Shown piece by piece: positions 39,916 through 49,867 of a stretch of DNA of 64,000 nt. How positions within the stretch are numbered: position 1 is the stretch's first letter; each line of letters opens with the position of its first letter. Source of the DNA: Gari tellinella (taxonomy: Eukaryota > Mollusca > Bivalvia > Cardiida > Psammobiidae). Both the position numbers and the translations under genes were made by a program. The stretch covers positions 48,728,356 to 48,792,355 of the forward strand of contig OV277870.1 of the NCBI GenBank assembly GCA_922989275.2, in the 5' to 3' direction. Below the pieces are notes generated by a model. The model was not told where the DNA came from and ran no database searches. It was given only the letters and a program-made list of their open reading frames with translations.

Positions 39916-40313
39916 CCCATTACCCAATAGGTTGTTTTCAGTTTTGAAGACAGGTGACCTTTTAAAGCAGGTTGAAAGTAAAGCAGAATGCACCTTTACC
40001 CATTACCCCATAAATGTGCCTTTTTACGCCTATTATTTATTCCTCCACTAAAGGAAATAGTGTCCATTTATATAGTAAAAATATGTATGATGAAAAATAT
40101 TTTCGATATTAGCAGATGGTAGCTTAAAGCAGGCTGAAAGTGAAACAGAATGTGCCTTAAGGCACATTCTGCTTTACTTTCAACCTGTTTTAAGTGGTCA
40201 CCTATTTTCAATACTAGAAATAAGCTATGAGGTAATGGGTTAAGGTACATTTTGCTTTACTTTCAGCCTGCTTTAAGCTACCATCTGCAAGAATATAGAA
40301 AATATAAGAGTTA
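39912..40313 (+). mobile_element. TTAA-A MITE split at its exact palindromic centre
   Basis: TTAACCCATTACCCAATAGG ... GCAGAATGCACC, then after the inner copy GGTACATTTTGCTTTACTTT ... TAGAAAATATAAGAG. The break is the central CCTTAAGG of the hairpin. The right end is truncated. Confidence 0.75.
39996..40243 (-). mobile_element. TTAA-A MITE nested in the TTAA-A dyad
   Basis: TTTACCCATTACCCCATAAA to GAGGTAATGGGTTAA, tip GTGCCTTAAGGCAC. Confidence 0.85.
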
Positions 40314-40439
40314 ATTTAACATGTTAAGGGTAGAAGCAGATGGCATTATCTGTGTGTGAGAAGACATGACTTTCTTTATTGTCATGGTTACAGTTATGGC
40401 ATGAGAGACATCTTTTTAACATGGAATGCAGCTCAGGAC

Positions 40440-40656
40440 ATAACTTTTTTAATGCTATGTAATATTGCCGTCTGCAACTTTTGACATCTGCTGCTGTTCT
40501 AAGATTTTAAATTTTCTAAAAACATTATCAAAGTAGGGTCAGAGTTTCAAACAGTTGGGATCCAGATGAGATGCAGAGTTACTCTGCATCTCATCTGGAT
40601 CCCAACTGTTTGCAAAGGTAATCACGGGGTTTTGTCACTAGCGTGTAAAGAATTAA
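40440..40656 (+). mobile_element. TTAA-B MITE with re-written stem
   Basis: ATAACTTTTTTAATGCTATG to CACTAGCGTGTAAAGAATTAA. The outer hairpin is CAAACAGTTGGGATCCAGAT / ATCTGGATCCCAACTGTTTG. The inner stem is GCAGAGTTACTCTGC instead of GCCGCGTTACGCGGC, with both arms changed together. Confidence 0.8.
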
Positions 40657-40831
40657 CAGCTGTAAATCGTTGATAATGAGCTATCATGACAGCCAACAGA
40701 TGTGATATCTTCCCCCCTCTCCCATGTCAGTCCTACATCGCAAGGAATCTTGTCCTTTTACAATCAAACTTGAGCTGAGCGACCCTACAGTGGAAAGAAG
40801 GAAACTGCTTTACCTATTGAACTCTTGTGAA

Positions 40832-40903
40832 TACAGTAAAACCTCTTTATTACAACCATTAAAACCAGGGCTAATTGATTGTATAAAAGACAGGTGACAG
40901 CTT
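40832..40903 (+). mobile_element. TA-3 left end, cut by TTAA-A
   Basis: TACAGTAAAACCTCTTTATT ... AAAGACAGGTGACAGC, then TTAA-A begins. The rest of TA-3 is missing. Confidence 0.6.
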
Positions 40904-41131
40904 AACCCATTCCCCCAGAAAAATGCCTTTTTAGGCCTTTAATTTATTCCTCCACTGAAGAAAATAGTTCCCTTTTATACAGTCATGAAAATGTTTCATA
41001 AGAAATATTTTATATATCTTAGCAGATAGAAGCTTACAGCAGGCTGAAAGTAAAGCAGAATTGGCCAATTCTGCTTTACTTTCAACCTGCTTTAAGTGAT
41101 AATCTTTCAAGGCTATGGGGTAATTGATTAA
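40902..41131 (-). mobile_element. TTAA-A MITE with short centre
   Basis: TTAACCCATTCCCCCAGAAA to GGGGTAATTGATTAA. The tip is AATTGGCCAATT instead of the usual CCTTAAGG, still a perfect palindrome. Confidence 0.75.
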
Positions 41132-41350
41132 CTCTTTCACTGCCAAGTTTTATCGTCTGCTTTAACCTTCTCACCGCCAAAATATTGTCTACATTCATAG
41201 TGTGGTCTGCAATATTTTGTCAAGTCAGATTTAGAGCATTTTTTACTGAAGAAATATCAATACGAATGTCAAACAGTTTGGAATCTGGTCAGAGGCTTTG
41301 TTATGACTACCATGAAAATCTATAATCTGAACTGTAACATTGGCTAATAA
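41128..41350 (+). mobile_element. degenerate TTAA-B' pair
   Basis: TTAACTCTTTCACTGCCAAG, then a second start-like TTTAACCTTCTCACCGCC, then GAATGTCAAACAGTTTGGAA without a matching right stem. It shares its left TTAA with TTAA-A. Confidence 0.5.
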
Positions 41351-41367
41351 AATAGGGAAAATTCTCA

Positions 41368-41608
41368 TTAACCCATTACCCCATAGCTTCTAGTATTGAA
41401 GAGAAGTGACCACTTAAAGCAGGTTAACAGTAAAGCAGAATGCGCCTTAAGGCGCATTCTGCATTACTTTCAACCTGCTTTAAGCTGCCATCTGCTAGGA
41501 TATAGAAAATATTTCTTATGATACATATTTATGACAAAATAAAGTGGAACTACTTTCTATATAGGAGTTACAAATAATAAAAGGTGTATTTTTGGGGTAA
41601 TGGGTAAG
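41368..41608 (+). mobile_element. TTAA-A MITE
   Basis: TTAACCCATTACCCCATAGC to GGGGTAATGGGTAA, tip GCGCCTTAAGGCGC. Confidence 0.8.
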
Positions 41609-41714
41609 GACTAGTGCATACTTATGTTAGATAGATCCTATAAAAAATAGTGCAGATCCTTTCAGAGGTTTGATATGAGCCTACATTGCTTTCAAAAAGG
41701 ATCAATTTATGCTA

Positions 41715-42075
41715 ATGTGTTCTCTCCCTTCAACGGCCCTCCCGACAACGAATCCTTCCTTACAACGACCCTTGCCGCAGTTCCCTAAACAAGACAATTG
41801 TCTAACGCTTTTACTGCTGCAATATGGTCTGCTTAAAATTGTTGTCGTCTTTTTTTCTTCTGCAAAGTTACATTTAAGTGAACAATTTGATAGAATTAAT
41901 ATACCCGTAATGACGAGTGACAAAACAGCTTGAATCCAGATCAGTCGCCAAACTAGATTCAAGCTGTTTGCAAATGTAAGTTAAGTCTTAATTTTCCCTC
42001 CCTTCAACAACTCCCTCAGAACAACACACACAATCTGAGTCTCCCATAGGTAGTCGTTGTAGAGAGGGGGCGCTG
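41715..42075. mobile_element. possible TA-type element with GTTGTAGAGAGGG ends
   Basis: Right end GTAGTCGTTGTAGAGAGGGG then GCGCTGTATA; left words AACGGCCCTCCCGACAACGA. A hairpin ACAGCTTGAATCCAGATCAG / TAGATTCAAGCTGTTTG lies in the middle (41926-41972). Boundaries uncertain. Confidence 0.4.
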
Positions 42076-42164
42076 TATATACATAGCATGAAAAGGGTTA
42101 TTGCTTGGCCTGTCTGGAGCAGGATGCCTGGCATTTGTTGCATGCCTCAATGAAAGGCTTGATC

Positions 42165-42370
42165 TTAACCCAGTTATGCCTGGTTATTGCAATGAATTCC
42201 CCCTGTATGCTTGCTGGAAGATTTCATTTAAGATATAATAGGGTGATCTAAAGACAATGCACTGGTTGTCCATTATAGCAGATCATTTTATATCAATTAG
42301 AGAACAGTGCAGACCCTGGTGAGACACAGCTTTACGCAGCATCTCATCAAGGTCTGCAATGTTTGCCAAA
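42165..42370 (+). mobile_element. TTAA-F MITE
   Basis: TTAACCCAGTTATGCCTGGT with TATTGCAATGAATTCC, then hairpin AACAGTGCAGACCCTGGTGA / CATCAAGGTCTGCAATGTTT, tip CAGCTTTACGCAGC. The right terminus is undefined. Confidence 0.55.
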
Positions 42371-42415
42371 GTCTTAATTCTTCTTCTTTGTTGTCTGCTA
42401 TTATCGCAGAATTTG

Positions 42416-42512
42416 TTAAACCCTAAATCCCACTAGCCTGTTTCTTAAATTTTGAAAACAGGTGACCACATAAAGCAGGTCGAAAGTAAAGAAGTTCGAG
42501 TGTGCCTTTAGA
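42416..42512 (+). mobile_element. TTAA-A left half
   Basis: TTAAACCCTAAATCCCACTA through GAGTGTGCCTTTAG, then replaced by unrelated sequence at the hairpin tip. Confidence 0.6.
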
Positions 42513-42731
42513 GAAACCATGATTATAAATGTTTCTTTCTTCTCTGTTTCAGATGTTGTCATATAAATAAAGTGTGGTAATGGGGACATGGTAACCATGG
42601 AGACCAACATGTCAGCTGTAGCAGGGACCAACGTGCCTTCAACGAAATGCATATGAACCTTTTGTTCTATAGGTAAGAAAATTGTCCTAACATCAAGGAC
42701 TTTATCCCTTTTGTTGTTACCATGTATTATC

Positions 42732-42932
42732 TTAACCCTATAGTCTGTTTCTAGTTTTGAAGACAGATGACCAATTAAAGTAGGTTGAAAGTAATTAAGG
42801 CACATTTTGCTTTACTTTCAGCGTGCTTTAAGCCACCATCTGCTAGGATGTAGAATACTTTAGGAATATTCTTTTCAGTGGAGAAATGAATTAAAGGCGT
42901 AAAAAAATTGTAGCTATGAAGTAATGGGTTAA
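42732..42932 (+). mobile_element. TTAA-A MITE lacking one core arm
   Basis: TTAACCCTATAGTCTGTTTC to GAAGTAATGGGTTAA. The left arm stops at GTTGAAAGTAATTAAGGCAC, so the palindrome is one-sided. Confidence 0.75.
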
Positions 42933-43015
42933 AGAAATGACAATTCAATTGTGACATCAGATACTTAATTACTTGGCTGTTAATCTAGATCCTATCATGT
43001 ATGTACAATTTATAT

Positions 43016-43187
43016 CAGGGCTCCAGATAAGGGGGAGTGAACTGCACAAATCCAACATTTTCTAACTTGTTTTAGCACTAAAACCTATGTTGTTTTCGAG
43101 ACGATTCTAATGAGTAATGACACCATAGGGTTTAAAGCAGAAATGAAGATTTTATTTTTTGAAATAAGCCCCTTATCTGGAGCCCTG
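43016..43187 (-). mobile_element. hAT-1 MITE with partial stem loss
   Basis: CAGGGCTCCAGATAAGGGGG ... CTTATCTGGAGCCCTG flanked by TATAT. One stem arm is deleted (CCTATGTTGTTTTCGAGACG). Confidence 0.75.
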
Positions 43188-43479
43188 TATATAGAGTAAG
43201 GGGGTTTGGAGATTATGTCTGAGGATTGTTCATTGTTTGGAGCTGATATACGCCCTGTGGTAGGTCTATGATGTACTTGTTTTTGGTGATTACATTTAGA
43301 TAAAAGATGATGAGGCTGATAGAGAAACATGTTATCTCTAAGGTCAACAGATTTAAAACCCTACATCTCTGCCAGAGTTTGGTTGAAAAGTACTTGTAGC
43401 CTGGTTTGAATCCTGAATCTACAAATTATAGCCCAACTTGTAAGGTGTATCAAGTGGCACAAATATATTTGTAGTCTTT
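43188..43479. other. no recognisable feature
   Basis: No element ends or gene seen. Confidence 0.4.
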
Positions 43480-43575
43480 TATAGGCAGATGGTGGCTTAA
43501 TGCAAGACAACAATAATGCAGAACGCTAGTATTGGAACTTTTTGCATTAATGTTGTCTGCATTAAGCAGTCACCT
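43480..43575. repeat. TA-4-type hairpin
   Basis: GGCTTAATGCAAGACAACAATAATGC pairs with GCATTAATGTTGTCTGCATTAAG; tip GCTAGTATTGGAAC is unpaired. Confidence 0.5.
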
Positions 43576-43652
43576 AATTCAAACATTAATTTGAAATTGA
43601 TTTGTTCTCCAAAACACTGTGCAGTAGATGTATGCATGTGAAATAACAGACT

Positions 43653-43796
43653 GGATTAAACACTATGGTGTCAGGACTCATTAGAATTGTCTCTTCCAGA
43701 CGATTCTTATGAGTAGTGAAACCGTAGAGTTTGATGCTAAAATGAGTGAGAACATTTTGGATTTATTCAGTTTACTCCCTCTTACCCGGTGCCCTG
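43653..43796 (+). mobile_element. hAT-1 MITE, 5' truncated
   Basis: GGATTAAACACTATGGTGTC stem, centre CTCTTCCAGAC, right end CTTACCCGGTGCCCTG. CAGGGCTCC end absent. Confidence 0.6.
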
Positions 43797-44081
43797 TAAA
43801 TAACAACACTAGTTCCCTGTGACTGAGTGACAGATGGTTCTTGTTTCTGGGGAACTGGTTTGTACTTTCTAACCAAAGAAGACCCCAGAGAGTGTCTCTA
43901 CTCGACTTCCGAAGTGATAGAATACATTGGTTTCTATCTGCCATCTTAATTCCCATGTTTGCCAGCGTTATTACTGGGCTGCACTAATTGCTTCTGGAGT
44001 CTTGATTAATAAGCCTATTAGATATATAGATAACTCTCCCTACTGATAAACCTTTTGCTTGCTGAACAAAGTTTGAGCTTT
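43797..44081. other. no recognisable feature
   Basis: No repeat or gene seen. Confidence 0.4.
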
Positions 44082-44225
44082 TTAACCCTTTCTCCCATAG
44101 AATCGCCTTTTAAACACATTTGATTTATTCTTCCACTGAAAATTATAGCTCCAATTTGTATAGTCATGAACTAAAATTGTATCAAAGGATACAAAACTAG
44201 AAACAAGCTATGGGGTAAACGTTTA
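44082..44225 (-). mobile_element. TTAA-A MITE that has lost the whole hairpin
   Basis: TTAACCCTTTCTCCCATAGA ... AACTAGAAACAAGCTATGGG then GTTTAA. Both terminal arms remain but the AAGCAGG core is gone, leaving 144 bp. Confidence 0.75.
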
Positions 44226-44359
44226 AAAATGATATTAAAAAAATCTTAAAACAAGTTGTCTCCTTTAAAAAAAAAGTCAACAGAAACTAAACCAGTACTT
44301 GTTAATACATCACATGTTTTGTAGATAAAAAGTAAAAAAGTAACTTAAGGTACATGGTA

Positions 44360-44634
44360 ATTTGAAGCAGGATGAAAGAGCCAAGCAAAGTAAAAAGCTC
44401 CTGAAGGAACTTTTTACCATATTTTCACTTACATTATGCAGAGATGAATTAATACTAGTTTGTCATAAATGCTTTATCGATCTAAAATGGACTATTCCTT
44501 TCCTATTGCTGTGGATGTACAATTAGAGAGCCAAACAGTTTTGATCCAGATGAGATGCTCATTTTTTTAACTGGATAAAAACTGGTTTGCACAAGTCGTC
44601 AATGTACGCAATTAGCAAGAAAAGGGTTATAATC
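44360..44634. repeat. decayed TA-4 and TTAA-B hairpins
   Basis: AAGCAGGATGAAAGAGCC / GAACTTTTTACCATATTTTC (44367-44440), and GCCAAACAGTTTTGATCCAG / GGATAAAAACTGGTTTGCAC (44531-44594) with GCAAGAAAAGGGTTA after it. Confidence 0.4.
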
Positions 44635-44768
44635 TTTGATATGTTCTTTCATGGTAGATTGTTTGCATCAAAGTTAATAGGAAAATCAATTAATCCACTT
44701 TTGTTGAAATCGATATACTCTCAGTGTTGTGTTAGGCAGCTATTCTGTGAAGAAACTTGTGCATTTCT

Positions 44769-45011
44769 GGGGCCCGTTTCATAAAACTTCTTACGACAAA
44801 TGGTGTCGTAAGTCAGATTATAAAACTCTCAATTATTATTTATTTCTCCATCTAATCCTGTCTTGTGACATCTTTTTGGAATCGTCTTGAAAAGACGATT
44901 CCAAAAAGGTGTCACAAGACAGGATTAGATAGAGAAATCAGAGTTTAAATGTATTTTAAAGTTTTGACTTACGACAACATTTGTCGTAAGAAGTTTTATG
45001 AAATGGGCCCC
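44769..45011. mobile_element. MITE with GGGGCCCRTTTCAT ends
   Basis: GGGGCCCGTTTCATAAAACT and its complement AGTTTTATGAAATGGGCCCC are part of about 48-bp terminal repeats with few mismatches; each repeat itself contains the inversion CTTACGACAAATG.TGTCGTAAG. The centre is a perfect palindrome around TCGTCTTGAAAAGACGA. Target duplication not clear. Confidence 0.75.
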
Positions 45012-45042
45012 TGAACCCTTCTCCTGCTGCATATATAAAACT

Positions 45043-45292
45043 TACAGTGGAGAATCTGTTATTCTTTCCCAATAAACACGTTTACGCTAAAACTATTATT
45101 TTTTGTGCAAACAGTTTAGAGCCAGATCAGACGCCGGGTAACCCGGCGTCTGATCAGGCTCCAAACTGTTTGCCACCAAGATAAACATGAAATATCAGAA
45201 TTGTCCAAAAGTTGTTCTTTTCTACGTTTTAGCGCTTTGCGTTTGCGTACGTTTGCGTTTAAACGGGAAAGAATAACAGATTCTCCACTGTA
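45043..45292 (+). mobile_element. TA-1 MITE, copy 3
   Basis: TA-flanked CAGTGGAGAATCTGTTATTC ... GAATAACAGATTCTCCACTG. Interior nearly identical to copy 1; the arm positions that differ (ATCTG/CAGAT versus GTGTG/CACAT) are largely paired. Confidence 0.85.
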
Positions 45293-45384
45293 GCACACTA
45301 TGAGCAACAACCATCTGAACTATTACATCGGCTCATAAAACAAAGAAACAGTTCTTCAGGAAAGGATGCCTACCCATGTCGGAG

Positions 45385-45470
45385 ATATGCTATAAGAAAA
45401 TATTTCTGCTTAGATAGCTCCTACAGATCTGATCTGGGTCTACACTGTTTTCACAAACAATGTCAACATA
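45385..45470. repeat. TTAA-E-type hairpin, right half
   Basis: TAGATAGCTCCTACAGATCT then GATCTGGGTCTACACTGTTT, one-sided. Confidence 0.4.
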
Positions 45471-45535
45471 ATACTTATAGCAGGAGAATTGTTTGCCCAT
45501 GAGGTCTCTTAATTTAACCCTTTACCCTATAGCTT

Positions 45536-47848
45536 CAGGGATTTCCCCAGGCCGTTTTCGCCTGTCGCGGGCGACATGCCTTCCTTCCCGGCGGTCTCTT
45601 CGCGACATGCTTTGATCTGACCGACATGTCTTAATCTGAAGAGCGACTAGCCTTAATCATGGCTCTGTGTTGTGTATTCCAGTAATTATTTCATATGCCA
45701 AACGCCGTCACGCGTGTCGGGCGTGTGCTTCGCTTCATCAACCAATCAGGAGCCGAATTTCCTTATCTAAACGGTGATTGACAGGGACTCGTTCCATTTT
45801 GAGGGAGATTAACTTTTGATTGACGTTTCTAAAACCGCTAGTTCTGGTTTTGATGCGAGTAGATTCTACAACATGCCGAACATGGCTTACTTTACAAACA
45901 GTGACTTGAATGATTTTCGGAAAACAAGCTACGAACAACGCTGAAAGAAAAATAAATACTAGCCAAAACCGGAATCTCGGACATTCCTTTTCCCGAATTT
46001 AACATTCAAAAGATGATTAACGGTGGACTGAAATTTCGCCGCGAATAATGAGACATGAAATCGTGTGTCGCCTCGGAAAAATATCCTCGATACGGGGCCT
46101 GTTAAATAAGGAAATTCTCCGCAAATACTGAACAAACGAATGTTTTAAATGAATATAAATTACCTTTTAGAATTGATTTCCTCACAACTCCGTATTAATA
46201 ATCACGTAACAGACGCAAACAGTATTCCAAACTTCCGAAATGAAATCCAAATGCGCGGTATGCTTCCTAGCGTCATTTTTTGAAAACATCCAATTAGATT
46301 AGACGTTATAAACTTCCATTTAGAATGACAGGAAATTAACATAAATTGCGATGTTTAAAATTAGCACTTATTCGTAGGCAATGGCTAGCTATCGACGCGG
46401 AAGACGTTTTTCTTGAGAGTTTCGGGAAATAAGTTACAAGAGAAGAACAAAAGCAACACATACACGCGGGAAACGATGAATCTCTTAAAATAGCTTTCCG
46501 GTATTTTTGGTAAATAGAAATTGAAATTGAATACTTGGGAGATATTGAAACAGAAAACAATCGTGAGTTAAAAAATTGTTTTCTGTTTTTATGATGGATG
46601 GATGTTAAGAGCAGGCTTAAAGTAAACATGAATCCACCATTTGACATCCACTTGCCGGGATGCAGTGAACTTTTCTATGCTCTCTTAACCCACAGGTTCT
46701 TGACACATAAAAAAAATAAATATATATAATTATATATTTTTTACGAGACCTCCATTATATTACCGTAGATCTAGATAGAGTACAAAAACAATTTCTTTTC
46801 TTTAACCTCAAGAAAAAAAATTCCTATCTTAAAAAACATGGCCGCTAGTGGGTGGGGCAGATTTTCTTCATATGGCTATATAGTGAAAACTTTAAAAATC
46901 TTCTTGTCAAAAATTACTGGTCCGATTTGAAAGTAATTTTATGCAAATGATCCATGGGTGACCCTCTACCAGATTTCTTAACATTATTTTGATATTTAAA
47001 AAAACATGGCCGCCAGTGGGTGGGGCAAGTTTTCCTTATGTTACTGTATACTAAAAACTTTAAAAATCTTCTTCTCTGAAACTACTGGTCCAAATTAAAA
47101 ATAATTTTACAGAAATGGTCAATTAATGATCCTCTAGCAGATTTCTTAAAATCATTTTGTTATCTTAAAAAACATGGCCGCCAGTGGGTAGGGCAAGTTT
47201 TCCTTATGTTACTGTTTACTAAAACTTTAAAAATCTTCTTCTCTGAAACTACTGGTCCAAATTAAAAATAATTTTACACAAATGGTCAATTGATGATCGT
47301 CTACTAGATATCTTAAAATCATTTTGTTATCTTAAATAACATGGCCACCAGTGGGTGGGGCAAGTATCCTTATGTTACTATTTACTAAAAACTTTAAAAA
47401 TCTTTTCTTTGAAACTACTGGTCCAAATTAAAAAATAATTTTACACAAATGGTCAATTGATGATCCTCTACCAGATTTCTTAAAATCTTTTTGATATTTA
47501 AAAAAACATGGCCACCAGTGGGAGGGGCAAGTTTTTCTATTATTTCTGTATGGAAAAAATTTCAATTTTTTTTCTCTGAAACTGTTGTTCTGATTTAAGA
47601 AGTATTGTACACAAATGATGATTCATGGGTGACCATTTGCCAGTTTTCTTCCAATAATCTTCCTAGCTCAAACAACATGGCCACCAGTGGGTGGGGGTGA
47701 ATAAGTGAAAACTTAATGCCAAAAATGCACTATTTCATTGATCAAAAAGCAAAAAATTTCGCCGCAGCGAGGGAGGGAGAGCCCTCCCGCACCCTCCCCC
47801 TATGCCCCAAATTCAACATGCCTTCAGAAATTCCTGGGGAAATCCCTG
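45536..47848. mobile_element. hAT-3: 2.3-kb element with 16-bp terminal repeats
   Basis: CAGGGATTTCCCCAGG at the left and exact CCTGGGGAAATCCCTG at the right, with AGCTT duplicated on both sides (5 bp). Removing it restores the host TTAA-A. GC-richer ends (CCTGTCGCGGGCGACATG; GGGAGAGCCCTCCCGCACCC). Two minus frames (66 and 103 codons at 45738-45938 and 46336-46647) show no domain I recognise, so I treat it as non-autonomous. Confidence 0.8.
46835..47690. repeat. about 168-bp tandem array inside hAT-3, six units
   Basis: ACATGGCCGCCAGTGGGTGG recurs near 46835, 47002, 47171, 47340, 47506 and 47675, each followed by AAAAATCTTCTTCTCTGAAA and CTACTGGTCC. Noncoding; frames are interrupted. Confidence 0.85.
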
Positions 47849-47919
47849 AGCTTGTTTCTCTAGTATTGAATATAGGTGACCACTTACAGCAGCTTCGACC
47901 AGTTTTACGCTACTATCTG

Positions 47920-48240
47920 CTAGGATATATATGATATTTCTTTAGGTACATATTCATGACTGTATATAAATTGGAACAATTTTAGTGGAAGAATGAATTA
48001 AATGTGTCAAAATCTATGGAGTAAAGGATTAAACTTGTGCTTATGTATATCTAGCAATGCAGACTGTCAAAGAGATAGGATATGTATATATAATATTTCT
48101 TATGGTACATATTCATGACTGTACAAATTGAAGCTATTTTCTTCTGTGGAGGAATGAATTTAAGGTGTCAAAATGTGTGATTATGGAGTAAAGGATTAAA
48201 CTTGTGCTTAGTGTTATTTAGCAATGTAGGCTGTCAAAGA
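47920..48240. repeat. direct duplication of a TTAA-A end plus flank
   Basis: TACATATTCATGACTGTA through GGAGTAAAGGATTAAACTTG, TGCTTA and GCTGTCAAAGAGA occurs twice (about 47920-48077 and 48078-48240). Confidence 0.7.
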
Positions 48241-48720
48241 GAGCCAGTATTGCAGATTACACCCCCTGCACGTGGCATACAACATTCTCGTACAATACAA
48301 CTTTACTGATATGTAATTATTGGCTTGCACCGTTAGCACTTTAAGAGTAAATGCATATAGATGTTGATACGATAATTATTTGCAATTCTGAGTGTGGATA
48401 ATTATATCTTAGCACAGTAGTTTATGTTTTATTAATGCACTTTATTGGAAAGGGAGTCACAAACTACCAGGGTGTACTCTTATAAAACCACTTCTGAATT
48501 TCTCGGAAATACACAACTGTACCAATGTTATAGCAGAGTCTAATTCACGTACAGTCAATCTTTTATTACTCAACCGCTCAATACAATCCTTCAAAAACTT
48601 TAAATGCAGTTTAAGAATAAAGGAAGAAATCTCTGATAGTGCATTTGACTGATATCTACGCGTACGCGCTAGCTGTACTCAACATTGCTGTCCTATTTTC
48701 ATGGTAGATTGAATTTGCAT
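48241..48720. other. no recognisable feature
   Basis: A possible TA-4 end (TACAGTCAATCTTTTATTAC, 48551) without partner. Confidence 0.4.
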
Positions 48721-48721
48721 T

Positions 48722-48953
48722 TTAACCCATTTCCCCATAAATATGTCTTTTTACGCCTTTAATTAATTACTCCTTTGAAGAAAACAGTTATGAATAAGTA
48801 TAAGAAATATTTTCTTTATCCTAGCAGACTATAGTGTAAAGAAGGTTGGAAGTAAAGCAGAATGCGCCTTAAGGCACATTCTGCTTTACTTTCAACCTTC
48901 TTCAAGTGGTTACCGATATTAAAAAAAACAAAGGCTATGGGGTAATGGGTTAA
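48722..48953 (-). mobile_element. TTAA-A MITE
   Basis: TTAACCCATTTCCCCATAAA to GGGGTAATGGGTTAA, tip GCGCCTTAAGGCAC; arms GAAGGTTGGAAG/CAACCTTC. Confidence 0.8.
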
Positions 48954-49328
48954 GTCGCTTTAACAGTATTTCAGTCATATCGAGACAGATGGATGAAGAC
49001 CCCAGAAATCCTTTACATTTATGCACTGTTATGGTGGGCAGAACCACTGACCTTCTGCAAGCCAGCTGGAAGGCTTCCCCACATGAATGTTAGATTGGAA
49101 GGCATTGCCTTGGATCAAGTTAATCCAGTGCGATAATCTATGCAGGATTAAGATTGTTGTTGAACAATAAAACCACAAGTGTGTCTGTCAGATACAGTAA
49201 AACCTCTCTATTATGATTATTGAAATGACTGCTAATTGATTGTATAACAGACAGGTGCCACCTTAAAGCAAGGTGACAGTAAAACAGAAAGCTCCTATGG
49301 GAGCTTTCTGTTTTACTGTCACCATGCT

Positions 49329-49794
49329 TTAAGAATTACCCCATAGCCTGTTTCTAGTTTTGAAGACTGGTGACTTCTTAACCCTTTTACCTGATAGTTT
49401 ATTTCTAGAATTGAAAATAGGTTACTACTTAAAGCAGGTTGAAAGTAAAGCAGAATGCGCTTAAGGCGCATTCTGCTTTAATTTCAGCCTGCTTTAAGCT
49501 ATCCTGTGCTAGAATATATTGAAAATTTTCCGTATAATATATTATATTCATGACTGATTAAATTGGAACTATTTTCTTCAGCGGAGGAATAAATCAGATT
49601 CGCTAAAAGTCGCTTCTATGGGGTAAAGGGTTAAAGCAGGTTGAGGTGCATTCTGCTTTAAGCTTGTATCTGCTAGGATATAGGAAATGTTTCTGATGGT
49701 GCATATTCATGGCTGTATTGTATTGGAAATATTTTCTTCAGTGGAGGAATAAATTTAAGACGTATAAAGGCGTCTTTATTGGGTAATGGGTTAA
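49329..49794 (+). mobile_element. TTAA-A MITE nested in TA-3 and itself split
   Basis: TTAAGAATTACCCCATAGCC ... GGTGACTTC|inner|AGCAGGTTGAGGTGCATTCT ... GGGTAATGGGTTAA. The core is shortened and the break is at the CACTTAAAGC-type site. Confidence 0.8.
49378..49634 (+). mobile_element. TTAA-A MITE, third level of the nest
   Basis: TTAACCCTTTTACCTGATAG to GGGGTAAAGGGTTAA, tip GCGCTTAAGGCGC. Confidence 0.85.
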
Positions 49795-49867
49795 GCAGTC
49801 ACCTGTTGTAAAACACACAAATGTAGTGGTCATAATGGAGAGGTATTACTGTATTTTATCTTATGTA

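Larger units (their letters stand above)
45514..48032 (+). mobile_element. TTAA-A MITE hosting hAT-3
   Basis: TTAACCCTTTACCCTATAGC is broken after AGCTT and resumes at 47849 AGCTTGTTTCTCTAGTATTG, ending GGAGTAAAGGATTAA. Its core is also reduced. Confidence 0.75.
49193..49853 (+). mobile_element. TA-3 MITE with two nested TTAA-A copies
   Basis: TACAGTAAAACCTCTCTATT ... hairpin AAAGCAAGGTGACAGTAAAA / TTTTACTGTCACCATGCTTT, tip AGCTCCTATGGGAGCT ... CAGTCACCTGTTGTAAAAC and ATAATGGAGAGGTATTACTGTA. The insertion is at the GCTTTAAGC site beside the hairpin. Confidence 0.8.

Noticed and set aside
46336..46647. 103-codon minus-strand frame in hAT-3 as transposase exon
   Set aside because: I recognise no BED finger, RNase H-like catalytic context or dimerisation motif; composition looks like translated noncoding DNA.
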